Source: Anaerolineales bacterium (GTDB lineage: Bacteria > Chloroflexota > Anaerolineae > Anaerolineales > E44-bin32). Taken from it: 13,079 nucleotides of DNA. How positions within the stretch are numbered: position 1 is the stretch's first letter; every line of letters starts with the position of its first letter. This document shows, one piece after another, positions 1 through 7,879 of this stretch. The position numbers and the translations under genes were made by a program. The notes beneath the pieces are model-generated. The model was not told where the DNA came from. It made no database searches and worked only from the letters and a program-made list of their open reading frames with translations. The stretch covers positions 1-13,079 of the forward strand of contig WVZH01000513.1 of NCBI GenBank assembly GCA_011772595.1, given 5' to 3'.

Positions 1-965
1 CCGATGCTGCATGCTCCCTTTCCGTATGTCGTCTTCTTCATCGCCTGAAGTACGGCGTCTGCATGCTCTGTCGGAACGATAGCAATCAGTTTGCCCTCAT
101 TGGCGACATAAAGAGGATCGAAACCCAGCATTTCGCATGCCGCTAAAACCGCTTCCCTGACGGGGATCGAACCTTCCTCCAGGATAATAGCGGCCTCACT
201 TTGACGTGCAATTTCGTTCAGCGTGGTGGCCACACCCCCTCGCGTTGGATCGCGCAAGACACGCATGGACGGGCAAGCAGCAAACATCGCCTCAACCATT
301 TGGTTCAAGGGTGCGATGTCCGACTCGACTTCAGCTTGAAACGCAAGCTCACCGCGCGCAGCGAGCACCGCAATACCGTGATCACCGATAGGCCCAGAAA
401 GTAACACTTCGTCTCCTGGTTGCGCGTTCGACCCACCGACCTCTCGACCATCAGGGATCCAACCCACACCACTCGTAGTGATGAACATCCCGTCGGCATT
501 ACCACGCTCGGTGACCTTTGTGTCACCGGCGATGATGATCACGCCGGCCTCTTCCGCCGCAACTTTCATCGAATCCGTCACCCGCTCAAGCAAAAAAAGT
601 GGCAATCCTTCCTCGAGGATAAAGCTCGCCGTAAGCCAGAGAGGCTTCGCACCCACCATGGCCAGATCGTTGACAGTCCCGCAAATCGCCAAGCTCCCGA
701 TGTCCCCACCCGGAAAGAAAAGGGGGGATACGATGTGCGCGTCGGTAGTTACAGCAAATCGATCCGCAGCCGGCGATTCTACGACCGCGGCATCATCCCC
801 GCGCATTAAAGCCGGGTTTTCAAAGGGTGGGTAGAAAGTCTTGGTGATTAAATCTTGTGTCATCTTGCCACCGCTGCCATGGCCAAGCACAACCGTCTCG
901 TCGTGCGAAAGCGGTCGTGGGCAGACCAAGCCGTGGATGATCACTTCTTCCTTCGAGTTTTCCAT
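1..965 (-). CDS. hypE: Hydrogenase maturation protein HypE (3' end cut by window edge)
   Basis: HypE dehydrates the S-carbamoyl group on its own C-terminal cysteine to a thiocyanate, the cyanide donor for the [NiFe] active-site iron, working in the cytoplasm with HypF and the HypC-HypD complex. The frame is open for 321 full codons to the left edge. Visible family features are LGHGSGGKM at residues 27-35, MRGDDAAVV at 54-62, the segment GTVNDLAMVGAKP at 96-108, GDTKV at 147-151, SGPIGDHGI at 190-198 and RDPTRGGVATTLNEIA at 238-253. These are AIR-synthase-type ATP-binding elements. About 20-30 C-terminal residues, including the essential PRIC-type cysteine, lie outside the window. The ATG at 965 has no clear ribosome-binding site. 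A GTG at 944 (residue 8) is preceded by GAAGGA and is a real alternative. It is the last gene of the hyp operon, 51 nt after hypD. Confidence 0.95.
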   Translation of the reverse strand, partial: MENSKEEVIIHGLVCPRPLSHDETVVLGHGSGGKMTQDLITKTFYPPFENPALMRGDDAAVVESPAADRFAVTTDAHIVSPLFFPGGDIGSLAICGTVNDLAMVGAKPLWLTASFILEEGLPLFLLERVTDSMKVAAEEAGVIIIAGDTKVTERGNADGMFITTSGVGWIPDGREVGGSNAQPGDEVLLSGPIGDHGIAVLAARGELAFQAEVESDIAPLNQMVEAMFAACPSMRVLRDPTRGGVATTLNEIARQSEAAIILEEGSIPVREAVLAACEMLGFDPLYVANEGKLIAIVPTEHADAVLQAMKKTTYGKGACSI

Positions 966-1016
966 CAAGCCGCAGTCACTGTTTGGATTTTTTCGAATAC
1001 CCTCTCATATCACAGC

Positions 1017-2114
1017 TCAATTCCTGACAACATGACGTCCGTAGCGATAATACGCCGCACAAGCCCCTTCCGAGGAGACCATCGTCGCACCAAGTGGATT
1101 TTCGGGCTTGCACTGCGTACCAAAAGCTGCACAGTCGTGCGGTTTTTTCATCCCCTGAAGGATTTGCCCCGCGATACATAGCGGCGATTCTTCCGGTTGA
1201 ATCGATTCCACATCGTAGCGTAGCTCAGCGTCGAAAGCCTCAAATTCGGGCCGCAGCCGCCACCCGCTTTCTGGAATTCTCCCGATCCCTCGCCACTTGC
1301 GATCACAGGATTCAAAAACACGCTCGATGAGCTGCTGAGCAGGTTTGTTCCCCTCGAGCGTCACCGCCCTGGTGTAAGCGTTCTCTGCTACAGCACGATC
1401 GTTCTCCAGTAAGCGGACGACATGCAGGATTCCGCGGGCGATATCTAGCGGTTCGAAACCGGTCACTACAATGGGTACACCATATCGCTCGGCAATCGGA
1501 GAGTACTCCCAGTAACCCATCACAGCGCAGACATGTCCAGCGGCAAGGAATCCCTGCACACGGTTGTGCGGCGACTGCAGAATGGCAAGTATCGCAGGAG
1601 GGACACACACATGCGAGACCAGCATACTGTAATTTTTGAGCCCCATTCGCCGCGCCTGCACGACGCTCATAGCGTTGGGCGGCGCCGTCGTCTCAAATCC
1701 AATGGCAAAGAACACCACCTCGCGATCAGGATTTTCACCGGCGATCTTCACGGCGTCTAACGGCGAATACACGACTCGAACGTCCCCACCGGCGGCACGC
1801 ACGGAGAAAAGATCACGTCCCGAGCCGGGAACACGCAGCATATCACCGTACGAGGTGAAAATAACCCCAGGCGTGGAGGCGATAGCCAATGCCTTATCGA
1901 TCAATTCCAGGGGTGTGACACACACAGGACAGCCAGGACCATGTACCAATTCAATTTCGGGCGGTAAAAGTTGATCGAGACCGTGGCGTACGATGGCGTG
2001 CGTCTGACCGCCGCAGATCTCCATCAAAACCCACGGCCTGGTCACCGTTTTGCGCAATTCACCCAGAACCCCCTGTACCAGGGCTGCATCTCGATATTCT
2101 GTGACATACCTCAT
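1017..2114 (-). CDS. hypD: Hydrogenase maturation protein HypD
   Basis: HypD is the iron-sulfur scaffold on which, with HypC, the Fe(CN)2CO unit of [NiFe]-hydrogenases is assembled. The 365-residue length is normal. The sequence has the ICGGQTHA motif (Cys34), the [11 protein letters not shown] motif (Cys62 and Cys65), GFETTAP at 139-145, and [14 protein letters not shown] followed by [10 protein letters not shown]. The C-terminal cysteines (Cys313, Cys328, Cys335, Cys352) include those expected to hold the [4Fe-4S] cluster. Its ATG overlaps the hypC stop as ATGA (2111-2114), so translation is probably coupled to hypC, its direct partner. Nothing looks degraded. Confidence 0.97.
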   Translation of the reverse strand: MRYVTEYRDAALVQGVLGELRKTVTRPWVLMEICGGQTHAIVRHGLDQLLPPEIELVHGPGCPVCVTPLELIDKALAIASTPGVIFTSYGDMLRVPGSGRDLFSVRAAGGDVRVVYSPLDAVKIAGENPDREVVFFAIGFETTAPPNAMSVVQARRMGLKNYSMLVSHVCVPPAILAILQSPHNRVQGFLAAGHVCAVMGYWEYSPIAERYGVPIVVTGFEPLDIARGILHVVRLLENDRAVAENAYTRAVTLEGNKPAQQLIERVFESCDRKWRGIGRIPESGWRLRPEFEAFDAELRYDVESIQPEESPLCIAGQILQGMKKPHDCAAFGTQCKPENPLGATMVSSEGACAAYYRYGRHVVRN

Positions 2115-2371
2115 GAGACATCCGGCTCAGGCCCAAGTTCTTCTTCCAGATCCATGATGCCACGTAAGATTTCGAGCGTCTCTTGAGCCTCTTCCTCGCT
2201 GACCATACTGATTGCGAACCCGACGTGTACAACGACATAGTCACCAACCTGGGCTTCAGGCACATACTCCAAACAAGCCTCTCGGACTACGCCGCCGAAG
2301 TCGACTTTGCCCATCTTCAACCCTTCCATCTCGGTCAATTCGATAATCTTCCCTGGCACTCCGAGACACAT
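2111..2371 (-). CDS. hypC: Hydrogenase maturation chaperone HypC
   Basis: HypC (HypC/HybG/HupF family) is a small chaperone that carries the iron moiety with HypD and delivers it to the hydrogenase large-subunit precursor. The protein is 86 residues and starts MCLGVPGKI, so the invariant Cys2 that binds iron is exposed after removal of Met1. The open frame extends nine codons upstream, but this start is fixed by Cys2 and by GGAGG at 2380-2384, 8 nt before the ATG. The conserved VVVHVGFAI segment is near residues 48-56. A short acidic tail ([10 protein letters not shown]) ends the protein. The gene lies 48 nt after hypF and overlaps hypD by 4 nt. Confidence 0.97.
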   Translation of the reverse strand: MCLGVPGKIIELTEMEGLKMGKVDFGGVVREACLEYVPEAQVGDYVVVHVGFAISMVSEEEAQETLEILRGIMDLEEELGPEPDVS

Positions 2372-2379
2372 GACCCAAA

Positions 2380-2384
2380 CCTCC
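2380..2384 (-). promoter_or_regulatory. Ribosome-binding site of hypC
   Basis: GGAGG on the minus strand lies 8 nt before the ATG at 2371. It decides the hypC start in favour of the methionine that places cysteine at position 2. Confidence 0.8.
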
Positions 2385-2419
2385 GCAGCATCTAGCAATC
2401 AGCAATCGATCACCCGGGA

Positions 2420-4750
2420 TCAAGCCGAAGAGACGACGTCTTCCAACTGAGCACCAGATGCTAATCGATGCGCGGCGATCGCTGCCTGGCCTAGTGCCAA
2501 CCCACCATCATTCGCCGGGACCTGTCGGTGAAGGAAGACTTCAAATCCTGCCTTCCGCAGCAATGGCACGGTTCGATCTAACAACACCATATTCTGCCAG
2601 ACACCGCCGCTTAGGACGACCTGCGCTAACCCTTGCATTGCACGGATTCGTTTACTTACGTGCACAACCATGGCGGCAACGCTGTTATGAAAGCGAGCTG
2701 CGATGCGGCCCGTCGGTACACCCGAACGGATATCTGCAACCACAGATTGTACAACGGGTAGCGGATCGACCAAACCCTCCAGGACGGAAAATTCGTACGC
2801 GTACTCCTCCCCCACCTCCACTTTGGCCTCAAGTTCGACAGCCGCTTGGGCTTCATAATTGACCTCCTGCCGTACACCTGCGAGCGACGAGACGGCGTCG
2901 AAAAGACGCCCCATACTGGAGGTCAACGGCGTATTGAGACCGGCTTGCAACATTCGACGGAGTGTCTCTCGAGCTTCGCGTGTCGACGTTTGTATCGGTG
3001 GCAGATCATCTTCCCACGCTATTCCTGCTTGGGCAAGCCACGCTAATGCCAAGCGCCAGGGCTCACGCACAGCCGCATCCCCACCTGGCATCGGAACGTA
3101 CGCCAAGTGGAACTCCCGTCGATAGTTTGTGTAATTGGCGAGTAAAAACTCCCCTCCCCAAATCGCTCCGTCTTCGCCATAGCCCGTCCCATCGAACGAC
3201 ACGCCGATAACAGGCTGCTCGTCGGTCAGACCGTGCTCGGCCATGCAAGCAGCGATGTGAGCGTGATGGTGCTGCACACCCACGGCAGGCCACCCTTCCA
3301 TATCAGCTCGTTGCAAAGCAAAGCGCGTCGCCATGTAATCCGGATGCAGATCGAAGGCCAACGCCTCCGGTTGCACACGGAACAGGCGTTCGTAGTGCCT
3401 TACTCCATCTTCAAAGGCCTGCAAAGTTTCATAATTCTCCATATCACCGATGTGGTGGCTGAGAAACGCATAGCGCTCTCTGGTGAGACAAAATGTGTTT
3501 TTCAACTCACCACCGACTGCCAGGAGGCACGGGGATTTCCAGCCAAGACGGACTGGGAAAGGAGCATAACCCCGCGCCCGACGCAAGGGGTATATTTCAA
3601 CTTCAAAGGCACGCACCACGGAGTCGTCGTTACGCGTGTAGATGTCGCGGTCGTGCATTAAGAATGAGTCCGCGAGATCTTCGAGCCGTTCCCGGGCGTC
3701 CATGTTCGCTGTAGCGATGGGCTCCTCACTAAGATTGCCACTGGTCATCACCAGCGCTGACGGAAACGCTTCTGTCCGTTCCATGAGAAGTACGTGCAAA
3801 GGAGTATAGGGCAACATCACGCCTAGCGTGTCTTGATGCGGGGCGACTTCGACGGCGATATTGGAATCAGGCCGCCGGTTCAGGATAACGATGGGACGCT
3901 CACGTGAGGCCAACAAGGTGCGTTCGAAGTCGTCAACGAAACAATGCGTTTCTACGGTTTCAAGATCGGGCATCATCAGAGCAAAAGGCTTATCGACTCT
4001 GAGTTTCCTGCGGCGCAAAACCCTGACCGCCTCAGCATTGGTCGCATCACATGCCAGGTGAAAACCACCCAAGCCTTTGATAGCCACAATCTCGCCATTT
4101 ATCAAGCGGTCACGGGCAGCGTGCAGGGCATCTTCCTTATCAGCCAATCGCTCACCCTGCGCTTCAAGCCAAAGATGTGGACCGCAAATGGGGCACGCTA
4201 CAGGTTGCGCGTGAAAGCGGCGATCGAGTGGATCGTTATACTCTTCTGCACAATCCGGACACATGGCGAACGTCACCATGGTCGTATTGGGCCGATCATA
4301 GGGGATATCCCTGATGATCGTGAAGCGTGGTCCGCAGTTTGTGCAGTTGATAAAGGGATAACGGAAACGCCGATCCGAGGGATCCAACACTTCGCGAAAA
4401 CAATCTGCGCACAAACTAACATCAGGTGAGATTGGCTGGAATGCAAGATCAATGGTCTCTGAATGCACAATTTCGAAGGTCGAAAAACCCTCTGGCTCGC
4501 GATCTTCTACCCCGATCTCATCGATACGCGCCAAAGGAGGCACTTCATGTTGTAGCGCTTCGACGAATGCTGAAAGCGCTTCCGGTGTGCCGTCGATCTC
4601 AATATCCACGCCAGCCGACGTGTTTCGAACCCATCCGGTAACGCTCAGCCGATGGGCTAACCCGTAGACAAAGGGTCGGAAACCGACCCCTTGTACGATA
4701 CCCTGGACATGGATACGTGCACCTCGAGTTTCACCCACGTCTATCACCAT
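2420..4750 (-). CDS. hypF: Carbamoyltransferase HypF
   Basis: HypF uses carbamoyl phosphate and ATP to transfer a carbamoyl group to the HypE C-terminal cysteine, the first step of cyanide-ligand synthesis. Domains in order (776-residue form): acylphosphatase about 9-98 with VQGVGFRPF (Arg25); two zinc-finger-like blocks with Cys114/117 and 136/139, then Cys164/167 and 186/189; a YrdC-like domain about 215-400 with KGLGGFHLACDA and KPFALM; a Kae1-like carbamoyltransferase domain about 410-776 with VQHHHAH near 492-498, SFDGTGYGEDG near 518 and LSGGVWQN near 713. All expected motifs are intact. The open frame runs 47 codons further upstream, into the hypB tail. I placed the start at the ATG at 4750 because the acylphosphatase fold begins about 8 residues later and the gene then follows hypB by 28 nt. 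A GTG at 4765 is an alternative. The ribosome-binding site is weak. Confidence 0.95.
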   Translation of the reverse strand: MVIDVGETRGARIHVQGIVQGVGFRPFVYGLAHRLSVTGWVRNTSAGVDIEIDGTPEALSAFVEALQHEVPPLARIDEIGVEDREPEGFSTFEIVHSETIDLAFQPISPDVSLCADCFREVLDPSDRRFRYPFINCTNCGPRFTIIRDIPYDRPNTTMVTFAMCPDCAEEYNDPLDRRFHAQPVACPICGPHLWLEAQGERLADKEDALHAARDRLINGEIVAIKGLGGFHLACDATNAEAVRVLRRRKLRVDKPFALMMPDLETVETHCFVDDFERTLLASRERPIVILNRRPDSNIAVEVAPHQDTLGVMLPYTPLHVLLMERTEAFPSALVMTSGNLSEEPIATANMDARERLEDLADSFLMHDRDIYTRNDDSVVRAFEVEIYPLRRARGYAPFPVRLGWKSPCLLAVGGELKNTFCLTRERYAFLSHHIGDMENYETLQAFEDGVRHYERLFRVQPEALAFDLHPDYMATRFALQRADMEGWPAVGVQHHHAHIAACMAEHGLTDEQPVIGVSFDGTGYGEDGAIWGGEFLLANYTNYRREFHLAYVPMPGGDAAVREPWRLALAWLAQAGIAWEDDLPPIQTSTREARETLRRMLQAGLNTPLTSSMGRLFDAVSSLAGVRQEVNYEAQAAVELEAKVEVGEEYAYEFSVLEGLVDPLPVVQSVVADIRSGVPTGRIAARFHNSVAAMVVHVSKRIRAMQGLAQVVLSGGVWQNMVLLDRTVPLLRKAGFEVFLHRQVPANDGGLALGQAAIAAHRLASGAQLEDVVSSA

Positions 4751-4778
4751 CCCGCCAATCGCCACCCGCTCGTGAACG

Positions 4779-5504
4779 CTAAGAGGACCCAGAACCAATT
4801 TCAGTAGCCGCCGCGGAAATGCTAGCGTCTGGCGGAGATGTTCCGTGCCTATTTGTGGCCAAAGACTCTTCCACCCAAGCCAACCAGGCATCCAAGCCTT
4901 CTCCCGTTCGACAAGACAATGGAAAAGTCACAAGGCCGGGATTAAGGATTTCCACACCGCGCTTGAAATACGCCATGTCAAAAGGCACGTAAGGTAGCAG
5001 ATCGATTTTATTGATGACCAATGCATCCACACCACGATACATACCCGGATATTTGTAGGGCTTGTCGTCACCCTCGGGGATGGAGGCGATAAGCACGTTC
5101 ATGTGCGTCCCCAGCTTGAAGCTGACGGGGCAAATTAGGTTCCCGACGTTCTCCACGATCAGTAGATCCAACTGATCAAGCTGGATTTTCTCCAGCGCGG
5201 CCTGGAGCATCACCGCATCAAGATGACATTCCCCGCCGGTGTTGATTTGCACAGCGACAGCGCCTGCTGCTGCCGCGCGATCCGCATCGATGGACGTAGC
5301 CACATCGCCATCGATAACACCGAGCCGCAGCCGTTCTGAGAGTCGCTGTACAGTGTGCTCGATGAGGGACGTCTTCCCCGCACCCGGCGAGGCCATCAAG
5401 TTCAGCGCAAAAATCCCTGCTGCATCGAAGCGGGAGCGATTCGACTCCGCCAAACGCTCGTTGGCACTGAGGATTTTTTCAACCACTTTTATTCGATCAC
5501 TCAT
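4779..5504 (-). CDS. hypB: Hydrogenase nickel-incorporation GTPase HypB
   Basis: HypB is a SIMIBI-class GTPase that works with HypA to load nickel into the hydrogenase large subunit after the iron centre is in place. The 241-residue protein has the P-loop SPGAGKTS at 39-46, GDVATSIDADR at 66-76, the metal-site motif GGECHLDA with Cys93 and His94, ENVGNLICP at 118-126 with Cys125, and the guanine-specificity motif NKID at 165-168. It has no histidine-rich nickel-storage stretch and no N-terminal CxxCGC motif, so it is the minimal form. The fold should end near residue 212. A Ser/Ala-rich tail of about 28 residues follows and looks disordered. Its start overlaps the hypA stop as ATGA. Confidence 0.97.
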   Translation of the reverse strand: MSDRIKVVEKILSANERLAESNRSRFDAAGIFALNLMASPGAGKTSLIEHTVQRLSERLRLGVIDGDVATSIDADRAAAAGAVAVQINTGGECHLDAVMLQAALEKIQLDQLDLLIVENVGNLICPVSFKLGTHMNVLIASIPEGDDKPYKYPGMYRGVDALVINKIDLLPYVPFDMAYFKRGVEILNPGLVTFPLSCRTGEGLDAWLAWVEESLATNRHGTSPPDASISAAATEIGSGSS

Positions 5505-5887
5505 GATTCCGCTCCAGCAGTTCCCATTCTCGGAGCAACCTCTTCGGTTTCGATGTCTATCGCCTCCACGAAGAATTCATCTCCGGCGACGACGCGCACG
5601 TTCGCTCCACCGCAAAGCGGGCAACCGAGCTCATCTTCACTGGGCGTATATCCCTGCAGGCAATCCAGACACTCGAATTCCGTAGCGACACGCCGGAAAT
5701 GCAACTGGGCGCCTTCGGCAATCGTGCCTTGCCCGATCAACTCCCAATAGAATTGCACCGAGTCGTCGACGATCGAGGATAGCTGACCCACTACGAGGAA
5801 CACACTCTTGACGCGACTCGCCTGCGCAGCTTCCGCGTGGCGTAGCGCAATCTCAAGTATGCTTTCCGTAACAGGCAGTTCGTGCAT
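5501..5887 (-). CDS. hypA: Hydrogenase nickel metallochaperone HypA
   Basis: HypA binds nickel and hands it over together with HypB. The 128-residue protein begins MHELPVTESIL, with the nickel-ligand His2. It has a zinc site of two CxxC pairs, Cys73/Cys76 and Cys89/Cys92, and the usual GDEFFVEAIDIE ending, followed by about 14 extra residues. The start is supported by GAGG at 5893-5896, 5 nt before the ATG. It is the first gene of the operon, with a promoter candidate directly upstream, and overlaps hypB by 4 nt. Confidence 0.97.
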   Translation of the reverse strand: MHELPVTESILEIALRHAEAAQASRVKSVFLVVGQLSSIVDDSVQFYWELIGQGTIAEGAQLHFRRVATEFECLDCLQGYTPSEDELGCPLCGGANVRVVAGDEFFVEAIDIETEEVAPRMGTAGAES

Positions 5888-5921
5888 TAAATCCTCAAGT
5901 GCTCAGGAGTATAGCGCCCAT

Positions 5922-5950
5922 ATTGTAGGGCAAACAGTGGAGAACGTCAC
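5922..5950 (-). promoter_or_regulatory. Putative sigma-70 promoter of the hyp operon
   Basis: On the minus strand GTGACG (5950-5945), a 17-nt spacer and TACAAT (5927-5922) match the consensus at 4/6 and 5/6 positions. A start near 5915 would give a leader of about 28 nt before hypA. A second box, TATACT, lies a little downstream but has no well-spaced partner. No operator palindrome is evident. Confidence 0.5.
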
Positions 5951-6104
5951 GCTAAATCTACGTCTACACTCTAGATCATACGAAAAGGGCAGCGCTGACA
6001 GAGCCCATTTAAATGAGAAGTAGATTGAGAAAAATGAACGCCGCCGGCATGTCTCACCGCCCACGGCTTGAGGACTGGCTCACCTACGCAACGTAGGATA
6101 TGGA
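5951..6104. other. Spacer between the cytochrome gene and the hyp promoter
   Basis: I see no gene here. A small perfect hairpin at 6083-6097 (CCTACG, loop of 3, CGTAGG) lies just after the cytochrome stop but is not followed by a T-run on the minus strand. A T-rich stretch on that strand around 6027-6035 follows a GC-rich patch without a good stem. So no convincing terminator separates the cytochrome gene from hypA, and some read-through into the hyp operon is possible. Confidence 0.4.
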
Positions 6105-7850
6105 TCAGCCGCCTACTTCAGCACTCGCTGAAGCTACGACAACTGGAAGGTTTGGAACTGCATCGTAAAATTCTATGAAGCGGTTGACAAGTGGTGTTTC
6201 ATATGATCTCAGGTTATCCACCCAGCGGTAGCCCACAGACTGGTAAAGTAAATCGACAGTGACTTTAAACGGACCTTGGGCAGCACCAACATTGACAACA
6301 TATCGAATCTCGTCGCCACCCCCCTCGAAGTCCTCATCATCCCGTGCGTTACCTCGCACGGCAATGTCCTCATACGGCGCGGCTTTTTCAAAACCAGAAG
6401 GTAATAGTCGGTTGTCTTTGCGGTACCTTGCCGCCTCGAGCAAGGTCGTGGTAATCCGATTTTCACTGTTCAGCAGGATCGCCTCGTAAATCTGCACTTG
6501 CTCGGGTTGCACGATTGCACTGTAATGTTGCTCGAAGACTGAAGGGTCGGCGTCATTATCATTACCGATGATGGAACCATCCGGGTTTGGAGCCCCCGAT
6601 TCAAAAACCACCTGTCCGCTTGCATCTCGCACAGCGAAGTGGATCCACGCACGACGCGCCGGGAAGCCTGTAGGGAATTTGTGTCCAACGAGATTATTGA
6701 TATCGACGTCAACCGTTAGAAATGTCCCTGAAAGGCGTACCTCTTCGAGGGTAATCTCAGCAGTTTCCTGCCCCAATTGCCTGCGCGTTCGCTCGATCGT
6801 GGCGTCAAAATGCTCGCTCGACGCTGTCACGCCCAGTTCATCCGGAAAAGTCTTTAGGATTTCAAGCATGTAGGCATTGCCGCCGACGAAGCTATGCAAT
6901 GCGAATGGGCTTCGCAGCACCTCACTCGTGTTAGCGATTTTTACCCCACCCTCGGCCTCTGGCATATGACAGTCCTGACAAGGGCGAGAACGGCGATAAT
7001 CGCTATAGAACCACTCGAAGTAAGAGACCTGCTCAGGGAACTCACCGGCAATCTGACCGGTGGCGTCAACGTATGGCGTGTAAAGCGTATGACACGTAGC
7101 GCAAAATGTGGATCCCGTCAAATGCAATCCTTGTTCCGGTCGAAAGCCTGAGACACTTTGCATGATGTCGGCTTGATTGTCTTCGACGGTGAAGGGACCG
7201 AAGATCAAACGATCTGGCATCCTAAGTTCGGTATCGATGACAAAATCCCCGCTGTAGGTAACTGATGAACCCAGACCCGTCTCGCGAATCTGGTGACATA
7301 ACGAGCAGGACACCCCGTCCATTGCTAGGTCGTGCAACGTGCTATCTGGGTCAAGAAATCCATCTTCACCAAGCACCCTAACCTCATCCCCTTTTTCTCT
7401 CGCTGTGAAACGCCCCATCGGCATGTGGCATTTGGCACATTGATCTTCAATCTCGGATTGGAGTGCTGGATTCTCCATCACTTCCGCCGCAAGTGAAGCT
7501 TGCCAGTAGGGATCGCGAGCAGCGTTCGCCATCATCGTGGAACGCCAGTAGGAATCTAGCGAAACATCGGCTCCAGTATCGGAAGACATCTTGGCATGAC
7601 AGATCGTGCAAGCACCGGATCCGGAGAAAAAATCCCCTCGTTCTTGTGGCAACGGTAAACCAGGATGACCTTCATCGATCGTCTCTACTGGCGTTGGGGA
7701 GATATCCGGGGTCGCTGTCGGTGGTGGCGTTTTGGTGGGTAGGGGAGGAATCGTTGGTGATGCAGGCACTACGGATTCTTCTGGCTGAGTCCCGCATGCA
7801 GCCAGCATAAGGATTGAAAATAGACACGTAAGGAAAAATAATCGCCTCAC
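6105..7850 (-). CDS. Pentahaem c-type cytochrome lipoprotein
   Basis: This is an exported electron-transfer protein of unknown partner. From the GTG at 7850 it has 581 residues. A classic lipoprotein signal (Arg-Arg, hydrophobic core, lipobox LAAC) has its lipidated Cys at 19. A Pro/Thr-rich linker follows to about residue 55. Five CXXCH haem motifs then follow: Cys81-His85, Cys138-His142, Cys182-His186, Cys250-His254 and Cys291-His295. The last 200 residues have no haem motif and look like a beta-rich domain with GHKFPTGFPARRAW at 389-402, an element I recall in other multihaem cytochromes; its His may be a distal ligand. The open frame continues to another GTG at 7883 that overlaps the upstream stop. 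I prefer 7850 because GGGAG lies 6 nt upstream and the signal peptide is then ideal. It probably shares an operon with the aminopeptidase. No closer family is assigned. Confidence 0.88.
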   Translation of the reverse strand: MRRLFFLTCLFSILMLAACGTQPEESVVPASPTIPPLPTKTPPPTATPDISPTPVETIDEGHPGLPLPQERGDFFSGSGACTICHAKMSSDTGADVSLDSYWRSTMMANAARDPYWQASLAAEVMENPALQSEIEDQCAKCHMPMGRFTAREKGDEVRVLGEDGFLDPDSTLHDLAMDGVSCSLCHQIRETGLGSSVTYSGDFVIDTELRMPDRLIFGPFTVEDNQADIMQSVSGFRPEQGLHLTGSTFCATCHTLYTPYVDATGQIAGEFPEQVSYFEWFYSDYRRSRPCQDCHMPEAEGGVKIANTSEVLRSPFALHSFVGGNAYMLEILKTFPDELGVTASSEHFDATIERTRRQLGQETAEITLEEVRLSGTFLTVDVDINNLVGHKFPTGFPARRAWIHFAVRDASGQVVFESGAPNPDGSIIGNDNDADPSVFEQHYSAIVQPEQVQIYEAILLNSENRITTTLLEAARYRKDNRLLPSGFEKAAPYEDIAVRGNARDDEDFEGGGDEIRYVVNVGAAQGPFKVTVDLLYQSVGYRWVDNLRSYETPLVNRFIEFYDAVPNLPVVVASASAEVGG

Positions 7851-7879
7851 TCTAGACTCCCACACCCTTTTTATTTTGA

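Noticed and set aside
420..834. Plus-strand open frames opposite hypE
   Set aside because: They are antisense to the clearly coding hypE frame and translate to low-complexity Arg/Ser/Pro-rich sequence typical of shadow frames.
3944..4429. Plus-strand frame of 161 codons opposite hypF
   Set aside because: It is antisense to an intact zinc-finger and YrdC region of HypF and has no recognisable protein features.
4751..4891. N-terminal 47-codon extension of the HypF frame overlapping hypB
   Set aside because: It lies over the hypB tail in another frame and precedes the acylphosphatase domain without homology. A start at 4750 gives a normal HypF length.
6083..6097. 6-bp hairpin as terminator of the cytochrome gene
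   Set aside because: No T-run follows on the minus strand, so it is noted only as a small hairpin.
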